Assembly: GCA_963780655.1 (NCBI GenBank)
Contig: CAWACP010000016.1
Span: 1 to 64,000 of the forward strand
DNA: 64,000 nt
DNA from: CAWACP01 sp963780655
GTDB taxonomy: Bacteria > Acidobacteriota > Terriglobia > Bryobacterales > Bryobacteraceae
Direction: 5' to 3'
Of this stretch, positions 18,911 to 28,835 are shown piece after piece. The translations under genes and the position numbers were made by a program. The notes below the pieces were generated by a model. The model ran no database searches. It saw only the letters and a program-made list of their open reading frames with translations, and had not been told where the DNA came from. The number at the start of each line of letters is the position of its first letter. The stretch's first letter is position 1.

Positions 18911-19009
18911 CGGATTGGTCGTGAAGTTTGTCGAGCACCGGGTGGCCGACCTCGGCCAACGCTGGTCAGAGCCGAAACGGCCGGGGCCTGTTACCTTACC
19001 ATCGAACAC

Positions 19010-19447
19010 ATGACTATCCAACGGATGGAGCACGTCGGCATCGTGGTTGACGACCTCGCAGCCGCGACTGAGTTCTTCGTCGAGCTCGGACTCGTGCTGC
19101 AGGGCGAGGGGACCGTCGAAGGTCGTTGGGTGGACCGCGTCGTGGGGCTCGAGGGCGTACGGGCGGACATTGCGATCATGCAAACTCCGGACGGCATCGG
19201 ACGACTCGAGCTGACCAGGTTCCACTCGCCGTCAATCCTGGGCGACAACCGGCACGCGCCGGCGAACACGCCGGGTATCCGCCACATCGCATTCGCCGTC
19301 GAGGACATTGACGCCGTCGTTGCCGGCCTGGGAGCCCGCGGCGCTGAATTCGTCGGCGAGCTGGAGCGCTACGAGGACAGCTACCGGCTCTGCTACGTCC
19401 GCGGCCCGGAGGGAATCATCATCGAGCTGGCGGAGCAGATCGGCTAA
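19010..19447 (+). CDS. VOC-superfamily (glyoxalase/dioxygenase fold) protein
   Basis: Protein of 145 aa with two beta-alpha-beta-beta-beta modules. The metal-site pattern is complete: H8 (MEHVGIVV), E67 (RLELTRF), H92 (RHIAFAV) and E139 (IIIELAE), so it probably binds a divalent metal. Length and layout match single-chain VOC proteins such as glyoxalase I, methylmalonyl-CoA epimerase or small lyases; sequence alone does not decide between them. It stands alone between the glycosidase operon and a mannosidase relic. Confidence 0.85.
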   Translation: MTIQRMEHVGIVVDDLAAATEFFVELGLVLQGEGTVEGRWVDRVVGLEGVRADIAIMQTPDGIGRLELTRFHSPSILGDNRHAPANTPGIRHIAFAVEDIDAVVAGLGARGAEFVGELERYEDSYRLCYVRGPEGIIIELAEQIG

Positions 19448-19478
19448 CGGGTCGAGTCCGTGAACCGCGTTTCCAAAG

Positions 19479-20280
19479 ATGCGTGCAACGACAAGGAAGG
19501 CCATCTATTTTGCGTTCCCCTTCGCTGCGCCGAATCGCCGCTTTGAGTACGAGGGCCAGACCGCCGCCGTAGATCCGGCGCGCGATACCCTGGCCGGCGG
19601 CAATCGCGAATGGTTCACCATTGGGCACTGGGCGCCGGTCAGCGGTGGCGGAGTCACGGCGGCCATTCTCCCGCTCGACGGGCCGTTGGCCACCTTCAGT
19701 GACATCAATCGCGGCCGCCGGCCGGAGAAGTTCGACCCCCTTTGAGGGACCACCTTCGCGTATGCGATGAACAACTACTGGCATACGAACTTCCCGCGCG
19801 TACAGAGCGGCGACTTCACAGTCCGTTATCTGCTCACCAGCGCAACGGAACTGAGTTCGGCCGTGCTGAGCCGGCTCGGCCGGGAAGCGCTGACGCCGCT
19901 TGAAGTCGGCCAGTTGACGTCTTCCGGCAAAGTCGGCATGCGCGGCTCGCTACCCGTGCGCGACGCGTCGTTCCTCGTCATCGACGGCGAAGGCGTGGAA
20001 CTGGAGACGGTCAAGCCGGCCGAGGACGGCCGCGGCAATGTCCTGCGATTGCTGGAGACGTCAGGCGGGCCGCACATTATTCGATTACGCGGCGGGTTTG
20101 TATCAGATCGAGCGGCTCTGGGAGACCGACGCTCTGGAAAGCGACCATCTCGAGATCGCGACGTCGGGCGAGAGCTTCGACGTAGAGCTGCCGGCATACG
20201 GCATCGTTACTCTGCGCGCGATGCTGCGCGCAAACGCAGTGAAACGCGCCAGCGCAGATGCGCGTGGAACATGTGAAATA
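19479..20280 (+). pseudogene. GH38 alpha-mannosidase C-terminal remnant
   Basis: The translation reads KAIYFAFPFAAP, GGNREWFTIGHWAPVS and MNNYWHTNFPRVQSGDFTVR, the highly characteristic C-terminal domain of glycosyl hydrolase family 38. An in-frame TGA at 19743-19745 splits it just before that last motif. A frameshift between about 20040 and 20100 moves the end of the domain (LETDALESDHLE-like, FDVELPAYGIVTLR) to another frame. The catalytic N-terminal domain is absent upstream of 19479, so it is non-functional. Confidence 0.7.
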
Positions 20281-20351
20281 CGGACCGGTTGTTCGCGTGT
20301 ATTATCGCGGTGCTGCGCATCCGCCTGCTGCCACGCAGTAAGCTGAGACTG

Positions 20352-21440
20352 ATGCGGCTCCGCTGGCTCCCCCTGATGGCCTCGGTTCTTATTCTCGCGC
20401 AGAGCACTTCGCCGGAGCAGTTATACAGGGAAGCAGTAACGTTGTATCAACAAGGTAAGGTGGAAGAGGCCATCGCAAGGTATGATCTACTCCTGAAGGC
20501 AGTCCCCGACTCGGTGGAAGCTCACACCAATCTGGGTGTGGCGCTCGCTCACATGGGCCGCTATCCCGAAGCGATCTCCAGTTACGAGGCTGCTCTCGCT
20601 CGTGATCGCGAGAATTCGGTGACGCGCCTGGATCTGGCTCTTGCCTGGTACAAGCAGTTCGAATTCGATCGCGCCGCCGCCGAAGCCCGGACCGTCTATT
20701 CGGCCCATCCCGATAACCGGCAGGCGCTGTATCTTCTGGCCGATTGCTACCTGCGCCTTGGCAAAAACAAGGACGTCGTCGCGCTGCTCACTCCGCTCGA
20801 TGCCGCCGGTACGCAGGATCACGCGATATGGTACCTGCTTGGCGCCGCGCTGCTGCGCGACGGCGACATCGAGAAGGGGCAGCAAATTATCGATCGGATT
20901 CTGCGCGAAGGGGACACCGCGGAAGCCAATCTCCTGATGGGCGAGGCGGCGCTCGCCGCACGCCAGGACGATCAGGCGCTGGCCGCCATTCGCAGAGCCA
21001 TCGAGCGAAACCCGTCGCTGCCCGGGGCCTATACTCTTTACGGTCGGGCGCAGATGGAACTGAACGACAACGAAGCCGCGAAATCTTCGTTCCGGAAAGC
21101 GCTCCAGGCCGATTCGACGGACTTTGAAGCGAACCTCGACCTTGGCGCGCTGCTGCGCAGGGACAATGATCTCGATGGCGCCGCCGCCTGTCTCAACCGC
21201 GCGCTGCGGTTGCGCCCCGGATCGCTTGCGGCGCGCTTTCAGGCCGGAGCGGTTATGCTCTCCCTGGGCAATCTGGACGAAGCGCAGCGGGACCTGGAGA
21301 CGGTGGCACGCGATTCACCGGACTTCCAGGACGTGCATGTGCAACTGGCTGCTCTCTACTATCGACTCGGCCGGAAGGCCGACGGCGAACGCGAGCGGGC
21401 CATTGTTTTGAGACTCAACGAAAAGACTCGGCAGCGCTGA
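20352..21440 (+). CDS. Exported tetratricopeptide-repeat protein
   Basis: Protein of 362 aa from the ATG at 20352 (MRLRWLPLMASVLILAQS). The frame is open upstream but this start gives a clean signal peptide. About nine TPR units follow (for example EAHTNLGVALAHMGRYPEAI and DFEANLDLGALLRRDNDLDG). TPR solenoids bind peptides or proteins. The gene is convergent with a CRTAC1 gene (stop codons adjacent at 21440/21441), the usual company of such proteins in Acidobacteria. The specific partner is unknown. Confidence 0.85.
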   Translation: MRLRWLPLMASVLILAQSTSPEQLYREAVTLYQQGKVEEAIARYDLLLKAVPDSVEAHTNLGVALAHMGRYPEAISSYEAALARDRENSVTRLDLALAWYKQFEFDRAAAEARTVYSAHPDNRQALYLLADCYLRLGKNKDVVALLTPLDAAGTQDHAIWYLLGAALLRDGDIEKGQQIIDRILREGDTAEANLLMGEAALAARQDDQALAAIRRAIERNPSLPGAYTLYGRAQMELNDNEAAKSSFRKALQADSTDFEANLDLGALLRRDNDLDGAAACLNRALRLRPGSLAARFQAGAVMLSLGNLDEAQRDLETVARDSPDFQDVHVQLAALYYRLGRKADGERERAIVLRLNEKTRQR

Positions 21441-23063
21441 CTAATCCGGCTCTCGCACGTGCACAACGCGGTCGCCCTCGACGTTCCTGAGTTCCTGTGC
21501 CTTCCCCGATGGCCAGCGGATCTCTATGCGCTTCGCGATGCGCTCGCCGCCCAGCCCGAAGTGCACGGGACCCGCGCTTGATGATGCGTATCCCGACGCG
21601 GTTGTCATGTGGTTGAACTGCGATCCCGTTTGCGTGACAACCTGAATCCGCGCCCCGATGCCATCCCGGTTACTCCGGACGCCCTCGAGCGCCAGCTCGA
21701 TCCAGTGACTTCCATCAGGGCTGTCATTCATCCAGATCTCGGCGGGCGCGCCGAGCGCCGTCACCACAACGTCCAGCTTGCCGTCGCCGTTGAAATCGCC
21801 CACCGCCGATCCCCGGTGACGCCGCGCGGGCTGTGCTGCGAACCCGGCCTCTTCGGTGAGAGCCGTCCACCTGCCGGCGCCCGGGTTGCGGAAGACGGTA
21901 TTGTGCTCCTCAATCGGCAACGTGCCGATCATCGCAGGCGACTGTACGCCGCCGCGGCTCACGAACACGTCCTTCCAGCCATCGTTGTCGAAGTCGAAGA
22001 TGTTCGGGCTATAGCCCGCCATCGGCTGGCTCAGCGCCGCGAATCCGCTCGCCGCCGTTATATCGGCAAAGCGCCCGTTACCCAGATTCCGCCACAAAGG
22101 GAACGTCTCGCGGTTGAGTGCAACGGTCACCAAATCCGGACTCCCGTCGTTGTCGATGTCGCGGAAGTCCGCGCCCATACCCGATATCAGATCGCCATGT
22201 TCGGCCAGCGCCACGCCCGCATCGAAGGCAACCTCCTCGAAGCGGCCGCCGCCTTTGTTATGGAACAGAAAGTTAAAAAGCTTGTCATTGGGAACGAAGA
22301 TGTCCATCAGGCCGTCGCCATCGTAGTCGGCTACCGCCGCCGACATGCCCTTTCCCGGATAAGCGCGAATACCCGATTCCCGGGAGATATCTTCGAACGT
22401 TCCATCGCCCTTGTTCAGGAATAACTGATTGGGTAACTCTTTATAGAACTTTGGGTGGCAATACTCCGGCTTGTTCTCGAACTCACACAGCGGTTCTTTG
22501 TTGTAATCCCAACTCAGGTAGTTCACCACGAACAGGTCGAGCCGCCCGTCGTTATTGACGTCCACCCATGCAGCGCCCACCGACCACAACGGCCCGTAAT
22601 CGCGGTCGCCTCCGTTCAATCCGGCTTTGGCGGTGACGTCTTCGAACGTGCCGTCGCCCTTGTTGTGGTAAAGCGTGTTGCGATGGACGCCTGCGACGAA
22701 AATATCGGGGTAGCCATCGTTGTCATAATCCCCCACCGCCACGCCGGTATCGTAACCGGCGCCGGCCAGGCCGGCCTTTTCCGTCACGTCGGTGAAGGTT
22801 CCGTCGCCGTTGTTATGAAACAGGCGATTTCGATAGCGCGGCGACGATTTGCGCAGTGTCTCGATATCGCCGCCATTGGTGAAGAAGATGTCGGGGTGGC
22901 CGTCGCGATCGTAATCGAGCACGGCGACTCCGCCGGCCATGGTTTCCGGCGCGTGCCTGCGTGCGGTCTCGCAGCTATCCAGCGTGAAGGGAAGGGGGCG
23001 GCAGGAAAAGTGGATCGGCCGCCGGGACGCGCTGCCCGCGCCTGACAGAATCAGAACCGACAT
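21441..23063 (-). CDS. CRTAC1-type secreted FG-GAP / ASPIC-UnbV protein
   Basis: Protein of 540 aa. A hydrophobic start (MSVLILSGAGSA) precedes repeated FG-GAP/VCBS blades with Ca-binding-type loops DYDRDGHPDIF, DYDNDGYPDIF and DFDNDGWKDVF. It ends in an ASPIC/UnbV domain (LGGERIAKRIEIRWPSG, about 470-535). It is the last gene of a minus-strand run TPR-TPR-CRTAC1 downstream of a TonB receptor. These proteins are thought to act outside the cell in adhesion or polymer binding; the biochemical role is not established. A decayed paralogue lies at 30.7-32.2 kb and helps to define the intact length. Confidence 0.88.
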   Translation of the reverse strand: MSVLILSGAGSASRRPIHFSCRPLPFTLDSCETARRHAPETMAGGVAVLDYDRDGHPDIFFTNGGDIETLRKSSPRYRNRLFHNNGDGTFTDVTEKAGLAGAGYDTGVAVGDYDNDGYPDIFVAGVHRNTLYHNKGDGTFEDVTAKAGLNGGDRDYGPLWSVGAAWVDVNNDGRLDLFVVNYLSWDYNKEPLCEFENKPEYCHPKFYKELPNQLFLNKGDGTFEDISRESGIRAYPGKGMSAAVADYDGDGLMDIFVPNDKLFNFLFHNKGGGRFEEVAFDAGVALAEHGDLISGMGADFRDIDNDGSPDLVTVALNRETFPLWRNLGNGRFADITAASGFAALSQPMAGYSPNIFDFDNDGWKDVFVSRGGVQSPAMIGTLPIEEHNTVFRNPGAGRWTALTEEAGFAAQPARRHRGSAVGDFNGDGKLDVVVTALGAPAEIWMNDSPDGSHWIELALEGVRSNRDGIGARIQVVTQTGSQFNHMTTASGYASSSAGPVHFGLGGERIAKRIEIRWPSGKAQELRNVEGDRVVHVREPD

Positions 23064-23109
23064 CCCGGCGGCAGCCAGAAGCAGAACAGCGGTTAAACGG
23101 TTCAGCGCG

Positions 23110-24192
23110 CTATTTCCCTTCGTTTTGCTTCAGTCTCTGCACTTCGGCCGCCTCGCGCGCGGCATCGGCGGTTCGCCCCGCCGCGGAATACGCTCGAAAG
23201 AGGGTCCAGCGGATCCGCAAAATGTCCGGCGACTGCCGGCTCGCCATTTCCAGCTCAGGGATCGCCTGCTGCGGGCGCCCCTGAGCTGACAGCACCAGCC
23301 CCAGCGCCAGATGCGCGGCAGATGCCTCGGGATGAAGCTCTACGGACTGCCTGGCCAGAGGAAGCGCGGCATCAGGCCTGCTCTCTTCCAGATACTCATC
23401 AACCAGCCGAACGCGCGCGGCAAGGTGTTCTGGCGAGATTTCCAGCTCCCGGTTCATCTCGCGAATCGCGTCCGCGGGCCGTGAATCCATCAGGTACGCT
23501 CCGTAGAGGAAGTGCACGCCGGGCTCGGACGGGTACTCGGTGACGAGCTGCTTCAGCAGGGCCTCAGCCTCGGCCGCCTTGCGCGCGCCATAGAGAGTCC
23601 ACGCGGCTTTGCCGGCCAGTTCGATCACTGGTCGCCGTTCGGGAGCGATCTCACCAGGCGTCAGCGGCAGCCGCAGCGCCGCCAGGCCCGCCGCATCGAT
23701 CATCTGATCCGTCGGTGGCCCGGTGCGCTGGACGTCAAACAATACATCCAGGCTTTCATCGAAGCGCTCGACTCGGGTCAGAAGAACGGCTACGAAGTAC
23801 CATGCGGATCGCTTCATGGCGGTGCGATCGCGCAGTCCCAGCGCCAGCCCGCGTTGCAGATGAGCGAGGGAGCGCTCGTATTCGCGCGTCTGAAACTCGC
23901 TCATTCCCAGCAGCACCCACCCCGGGGCTGCTTCGGCATCCTCTGCAACAAAACGGCGCAGCGTTTCGGCCGCCTCGGCGAAGTGCTCGTTCTCGTACAG
24001 CAGCGTGCTCAGGTACCACCGGCCCTCCTCCCAGGACGGTCGGATGTCGAGCGCCTGCCGGTAGAGACGGATTGCGTCGTCATCGCGATTCGCGTCACGA
24101 GCCGAAGCGGCCTGCCGCGATACTTGCTCGAAGCCGGGGCCCTGAGAAGTTGTTCCAGCGAAAGCGAGCGCCATCAGGAAGGCCAGCGTCAC
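23110..24192 (-). CDS. Exported TPR protein (second of a tandem pair)
   Basis: Protein of 360 aa with a GTG start and a short signal peptide (MTLAFLMALAFAGTTSQG). TPR repeats fill the chain (DIRPSWEEGRWYLSTLLYE, EAAPGWVLLGMSEFQTREYE, AAHLALGLVLSAQGRPQQAI). It overlaps the upstream TPR gene by 4 bp, and the two are about the same length with matching repeat phrases (RPSWEEGRWYL versus RPAWREGWWDL), so they look like an ancient duplication. It is probably co-transcribed with the CRTAC1 gene 46 bp downstream. Confidence 0.85.
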   Translation of the reverse strand: MTLAFLMALAFAGTTSQGPGFEQVSRQAASARDANRDDDAIRLYRQALDIRPSWEEGRWYLSTLLYENEHFAEAAETLRRFVAEDAEAAPGWVLLGMSEFQTREYERSLAHLQRGLALGLRDRTAMKRSAWYFVAVLLTRVERFDESLDVLFDVQRTGPPTDQMIDAAGLAALRLPLTPGEIAPERRPVIELAGKAAWTLYGARKAAEAEALLKQLVTEYPSEPGVHFLYGAYLMDSRPADAIREMNRELEISPEHLAARVRLVDEYLEESRPDAALPLARQSVELHPEASAAHLALGLVLSAQGRPQQAIPELEMASRQSPDILRIRWTLFRAYSAAGRTADAAREAAEVQRLKQNEGK

Positions 24193-25292
24193 GGTCGCGA
24201 CTCCTCCTGCGCGGTTCGCGGTTTGAGCCGCGTAAAGACCGCGCGCTCGCGCTGCGCTTCGTCGTGCCGGCCAAGCGCGTCGTAAGCTCTGCTCAGAGTC
24301 CAGCGAACGTCGGGGCTGTCCGGAGCGATTTCCCGAGCCTTCTCGAGTTCACGGGCGCTTTCTTCAAAACGGCCGCAGGCCAGCAATGCCTTGCCCAGCG
24401 CTGCGTGCGCCACGAAATCGCCGGGGCCGGTGGCCACCGCACGTTGCGCCCATGGCAGCGCGGCCGCCGGTTCGTCGCGTTCCAGGCTGTAAAACGCCAT
24501 TTGCAGCAGCGCGGGTACATTGCGGGGCGAGATCTCGAGTTCCCGCTGAAACTCGCTCGCCGCGCCGGCGGGGTCATTGGCCGTGAGGCGCAGGACGCCG
24601 AGGAAGTAGTGCACGTTCGGATGCTTCCCGTAGTGCAACAGAAGCTGCTTCGCTTCGGCGTCGGCCCGTTCGAAATGCCGGAAACCCGACTGCAGCATGG
24701 CCCGGCCGGCTATCCATACCGGCTCTCTCTCGGCTGGCGGGTAGTCTTCCGGCAGATTCGGAATTCGCAGCGCGGCAAGGCCCGTCGCTTCGGTGAGCGC
24801 CGGCCCGGTGTTGCCCAGTTTTGCCTGAGATGTCAGGAGAACGAGTGCCTGCTCGAAGCGCCCGTTGCGCGTCATCAGCAGCGCCCAGTGGAAGAAGGCG
24901 CTCGCCATCAGCTCTCGCGACGCAGGAGGTTTCTTCGCAGCCCAGGACGCGAAATGCCTCTCGGCGTCATCGAAGTGATGGGTTTCGTACTCGCACAGGC
25001 CCAGTACAGCGTACGCCGGCACGGGATCCGGGGCGAGCGCGACGAAGCGTTTGAGTGCAGCCTCAGCCTCCGGGAACCGGTCCTGCTCGTAGAGCAGAGT
25101 TCCGAGATCCCACCAGCCTTCGCGCCAGGCTGGACGAAGCTTAACGCCTTTGCTGAAAAGCTGAACTGCGTCCTCCAGCCGGCCGGCAGCTTTGGCTTCA
25201 CGCGCCTGCTTCGAGATCTGGTTGAAATCGACCGAGGCGACCGGAGCCTCGATGGATAACAGGAGGCACAGTGCGGCAATCAGCACAACCAT
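24189..25292 (-). CDS. Exported TPR protein (first of a tandem pair)
   Basis: Protein of 367 aa; signal peptide MVVLIAALCLLLSIEAPVAS. About eight to nine TPR units follow (RPAWREGWWDLGTLLYEQ, PAYAVLGLCEYETHHFDDAE, DFVAHAALGKALLACGRFEE). It begins 117 bp after the receptor stop, past a cluster of hairpins, so it may be read through from the receptor promoter at reduced level. It likely scaffolds an envelope assembly together with its paralogue and the CRTAC1 protein. Confidence 0.85.
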   Translation of the reverse strand: MVVLIAALCLLLSIEAPVASVDFNQISKQAREAKAAGRLEDAVQLFSKGVKLRPAWREGWWDLGTLLYEQDRFPEAEAALKRFVALAPDPVPAYAVLGLCEYETHHFDDAERHFASWAAKKPPASRELMASAFFHWALLMTRNGRFEQALVLLTSQAKLGNTGPALTEATGLAALRIPNLPEDYPPAEREPVWIAGRAMLQSGFRHFERADAEAKQLLLHYGKHPNVHYFLGVLRLTANDPAGAASEFQRELEISPRNVPALLQMAFYSLERDEPAAALPWAQRAVATGPGDFVAHAALGKALLACGRFEESARELEKAREIAPDSPDVRWTLSRAYDALGRHDEAQRERAVFTRLKPRTAQEESRP

Positions 25293-25311
25293 TACTCTAC
25301 TTCAGAAGAAG

Positions 25312-25392
25312 AGGGGCGGCCCCACATAAAGGCCGCCCCTGCAGGCGAAAACGCCTGTTCTACTGCTCAACGCGAGCGCAGTAGAGTAGGCC
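25312..25392. terminator. Cluster of strong hairpins between receptor and TPR genes
   Basis: A perfect 10-bp stem AGGGGCGGCC / GGCCGCCCCT (25312-25340, 9-base loop) is followed by GCAGGCG aaaa CGCCTGT and by a CTACTG / CAGTAG pair. Another GGCC-TTCGGCC hairpin lies near 25390. No long T-run accompanies them. They may act as a processing or attenuation region that protects the receptor mRNA and lowers TPR expression, or as bidirectional terminators. Confidence 0.5.
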
Positions 25393-25409
25393 TTCGGCCT
25401 GCCCGTTGG

Positions 25410-28400
25410 TTAGAAGAAGTATTTCACCGCGAGTTCGATCACGCGGTGACCGGTCTTGTAATCGGCGATGCCGAAGTTAGTGGTCTGTAATGCCCCGGCG
25501 GAATTGTATGTCAGGTACAGGTTGGGGTCGCCGGAGCGGAACGTGGTCAGCGGATGATTCAGAAAATTGAACGCCGTGAAGCGGAACTGCACTTTCTGAC
25601 GCTCGGTTATGAAGAAGTTCTTATACACGCCGAGATCGTTGCCAAAGTACGCCGGACCCGCGATGTACGGAAATACGCCGGCTCCGAGGGCGCCGACCGG
25701 AGGCGGGGCGAAACACGCGCCATTGACGAACTGGCCCGCTGCCAGGTTCGAAGTGGGATTACACTTCAGAATCGGGTTCAGCGGCGCCTGTGGCGAGTCG
25801 ACGGTGTTTTGTGCGCTCATGCCTGTCGTCGTTCCGGGCAGAAACGCGCTGAAGTTAAAATTCGCGTTCTGCGCAGTGAGATCCGGTCCGCTCTCTATCT
25901 GAGAGATTCCGGAGATCTGCCAGCCGTTTCCGATCCCTTCCACCAAACGGTTTCCATGCACGAAGCTCGGAACGTTGATGGTGTATGCCAGGCTGAACAC
26001 CTGGGGCCTGTTGCCGTTGTTGACGCCCCAGTAATAGTTCAGCCCGTAATTCGGCAAAGCGCCGTTCACGTTCTGCGTGCCCATTGACTTCGAGAACGTA
26101 TAGTTCGCCTGCACATTCAGCCAACCAGTGTTCCGGAGAAGAGAAACCTGCAGCGCATCGTATTCGGACTTCCCGATGTAGAGAAGCTCGTTGATTGACT
26201 GGAAGTTAACCTTTGGCCTGAAGCTGTCGGTGTTACTGGAGTTCGCCACGCCCGGCGTAAAGATAGGGACGGCGTTCGTGTCCGGAGTCTCCGGAAGGTA
26301 CTTGCCCTGGTTGCCGACATAGGATGTTTCCAGCAGGAATCTCCTCGGCAGCATCTGATCGATGCTGAAGCTGTAGCTGGTGGTCAGCGGCTGCTGATTC
26401 CCGTTGGGCGCTTTTGCCATCGCGGTGATGCTGGTATAGCCGGAACCGGGACCCTGCGGAATGGTCGACGATTGCTTCAGCCCATCGATGGAAGCCCAGG
26501 TCAGGCATCCGGTCTGCTTGAAGCCGCAGCTGTAACTCACGGCTCCGGCGGCCGTGCCCCATTCGTTCGCATAAGTCTGCGGGCTGGGCGGGGTGCGGAA
26601 CATGCCCCATCCGCCGCGAAGAACCGTCCGGCCGGTGCCGAAGACATCGTACGCCAGACCGAATCGAGGAGAGTAGAACATGAACGGACTCTTCACGCCG
26701 GAAAGCGGAATGTTGCTGTTCTTTCCGTGCCACTCGAGGCCGGGATGGGCCGCTAACTGCGACGGGTCGTTGTTATAAAGCGCTGGGTTGAATACCGCCA
26801 GGCCGATGCCGCCAACATCCCATGCCTGCGGCAGATGCTCGAAGCGCATGCCGTACTCGAGCGTCAGCTTTCGCGAGACCTTCCAGCTGTCCTGCGCGTA
26901 GAAATCGACAATGCGCTCGCCAACGTTGCCTGGCGGCGTCAGCGCTGTCTCGGAATACCCGGAAAAGCCCTGCCCCATCAGCATGTCGGCATACAGGTTG
27001 CCGGAAATGGTAGCCCACGAATCGTATGTGAAAAGCCCCTCGCTCTCCGACCAGTTGTCCTGATTGTTATAAACCTGTTCATAGTAGAAGCCGTACTTTG
27101 TGGTGTGGGTTCCGAATACCTTGGCTAAGTTCTCGCCCGCCGTAACGATACCCTTCTCGGCGATCATCGTCGGGTGGAAGTTGTAGCCCGCGACGCCAAG
27201 ACTCGGAAAGGACCCCGACCAGCTCAGCAGCGCCGGATCGGTCTGCGCAGTTCCATAGATTCCCTTGTATGGGAAGCCCGTTTCCGCGCGCTGCAGTTTG
27301 GAGGGATCCTGCGGCTTGTTGGGAAAGTTGATGTAAGTGTAGGAGAAAGTGGTCTCGCTCGTCATGGTCGGAGAGAACACGTGGGTCAGGCTGGCCGCCC
27401 ACGAATCCGACGCGTTGTCGCTCTCGATGTTGCTCGGATTGGGAACGTAGTTGTCGGCGCCGGAACCCTGCCACAAGCCGTTGGGCGAGTTCTGAACCTC
27501 GCGCTGCGCGTTGTAGCGAACGAACGCCTTGGTATTGTCGCTGATGCTGTAATCGACGCGGCTCAGGGATTGCCAGGAGTTTTGTGAGGTCAGCAGCGCA
27601 GTCTTGTAGTTGAAACCGTTGTTGCCCAGTGGGTTTGCGTTGGGCACCGGGTACAGGTTCATCAGAATCTTCGCCCCTGGATCGATAAAATTGGGAGGGA
27701 TCACCCCGCCGACGATGCCCGCTCCCGTTGGGACAACTCCGAGATTGCCCATCAGAGGGCCATATGTGTTGGCCTGGCTGAAATCGCCGCTGCGCTCCGC
27801 TACCGTCGGAACATACGCGCGGTCCACTCCGCCGTCAATGAGCTGATCGTAGTATTCAAACCCTTCGAAGAAGAACAGCTTATCGCGATTCTTGTTGAAG
27901 CCCGTACCGGGGATCAGCACCGGTCCGCCGATGTTGCCGCCGGGGAAATAGTAGTTGCTGCCGGGCTTCGGAACGCCGCTGTAGTTGTTCTGCCAGTCGG
28001 CCGAGTTCAGCGCCGAATTGCGTGCGGTGAAATATCCTTCGCCGTGGAACGCCGTTCCGCCGGCCTTCGACACCGTGTTCATCACCACCGGACCTTTGGC
28101 ATTCTCGGCGGAGAAGTTGGAGCTCAGAACCTTGATTTCCTGGATCATCTCCACGTTCGGGTTTACGGGCGTTGCGGCGCCCACGGCGCCGGGGTCGTAG
28201 GTGTGGCCGCCGTCCATGGTAATGTCTACGGCCTGGCCATTGATCTGGTTGCCTCCAAGACCACCCTGGTTGCCGCCGATTCCGGCTCCATTAATACCGT
28301 AGACTTCACCTGTATAAGCCTGTCCGTTCTTCCCCCCATTGGCCACCATGGAGGCGCCCGGGAGGATCTTGATGAGTTCGGCCGCGTCACGGCCCACCAT

Positions 28401-28835
28401 GGCCAGGTTCTGGAGTTCCCGCGCATTGATCAGCGAAGACTTTTCTCCGGAATCGACGGTCGCCAGCGTAGTTCCCGCGGCGATCACCTGGACCTGCTCC
28501 GTGCTTGTGGCGACGTGCAGGTTGACGTTGATGGTCCTGCTGTCGCCGCTGTGCAGCACGATTCCGCTCTCCTGCCACTTCGAGAAGCCCCCAAATTCTA
28601 CTTCGAGCGAATAAGCGGCGGCGGGAAGCGCGGAAAAGTTAAAGAAGCCATCGGCGTTCGTTACCGTGCGCCGCACGTCTCCGGACGCGTCATTCCGGAT
28701 GGTCACCTGAGCCTGCGGAACGACAGCCCCGCTACTGTCTGCGACGGTTCCGGTGAGCGTGCCCACGATCGACTGAGCCAACAACCCAGCCAACAACATG
28801 GTGGAAATCGCCGCCATGCGTGCGAATAATTTCAT
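25410..28835 (-). CDS. Oar-like TonB-dependent outer-membrane receptor
   Basis: Protein of 1141 aa from the ATG at 28835 (MKLFARMAAISTMLLAGLLA), preceded by the ribosome site AAAAGGGGAAAG; the upstream frame to 28865 is ignored. The signal peptide is followed by a carboxypeptidase-regulatory-like domain (VGTLTGTVADSSGAVVPQAQ) and a plug with a Gly-rich insertion (GGNQGGLGGNQINGQ). The barrel ends in Phe (AVKYFF). It imports an unknown ligand with TonB energy. Downstream TPR-TPR-CRTAC1 genes on the same strand form a set often seen with such receptors. It differs clearly from the receptor at 11935, so it is not a recent duplicate. Confidence 0.9.
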   Translation of the reverse strand: MKLFARMAAISTMLLAGLLAQSIVGTLTGTVADSSGAVVPQAQVTIRNDASGDVRRTVTNADGFFNFSALPAAAYSLEVEFGGFSKWQESGIVLHSGDSRTINVNLHVATSTEQVQVIAAGTTLATVDSGEKSSLINARELQNLAMVGRDAAELIKILPGASMVANGGKNGQAYTGEVYGINGAGIGGNQGGLGGNQINGQAVDITMDGGHTYDPGAVGAATPVNPNVEMIQEIKVLSSNFSAENAKGPVVMNTVSKAGGTAFHGEGYFTARNSALNSADWQNNYSGVPKPGSNYYFPGGNIGGPVLIPGTGFNKNRDKLFFFEGFEYYDQLIDGGVDRAYVPTVAERSGDFSQANTYGPLMGNLGVVPTGAGIVGGVIPPNFIDPGAKILMNLYPVPNANPLGNNGFNYKTALLTSQNSWQSLSRVDYSISDNTKAFVRYNAQREVQNSPNGLWQGSGADNYVPNPSNIESDNASDSWAASLTHVFSPTMTSETTFSYTYINFPNKPQDPSKLQRAETGFPYKGIYGTAQTDPALLSWSGSFPSLGVAGYNFHPTMIAEKGIVTAGENLAKVFGTHTTKYGFYYEQVYNNQDNWSESEGLFTYDSWATISGNLYADMLMGQGFSGYSETALTPPGNVGERIVDFYAQDSWKVSRKLTLEYGMRFEHLPQAWDVGGIGLAVFNPALYNNDPSQLAAHPGLEWHGKNSNIPLSGVKSPFMFYSPRFGLAYDVFGTGRTVLRGGWGMFRTPPSPQTYANEWGTAAGAVSYSCGFKQTGCLTWASIDGLKQSSTIPQGPGSGYTSITAMAKAPNGNQQPLTTSYSFSIDQMLPRRFLLETSYVGNQGKYLPETPDTNAVPIFTPGVANSSNTDSFRPKVNFQSINELLYIGKSEYDALQVSLLRNTGWLNVQANYTFSKSMGTQNVNGALPNYGLNYYWGVNNGNRPQVFSLAYTINVPSFVHGNRLVEGIGNGWQISGISQIESGPDLTAQNANFNFSAFLPGTTTGMSAQNTVDSPQAPLNPILKCNPTSNLAAGQFVNGACFAPPPVGALGAGVFPYIAGPAYFGNDLGVYKNFFITERQKVQFRFTAFNFLNHPLTTFRSGDPNLYLTYNSAGALQTTNFGIADYKTGHRVIELAVKYFF

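Noticed and set aside
23715..25259. 514-codon plus-strand ORF
   Set aside because: Antisense to two clear TPR genes; Arg/Pro-rich without any motif.
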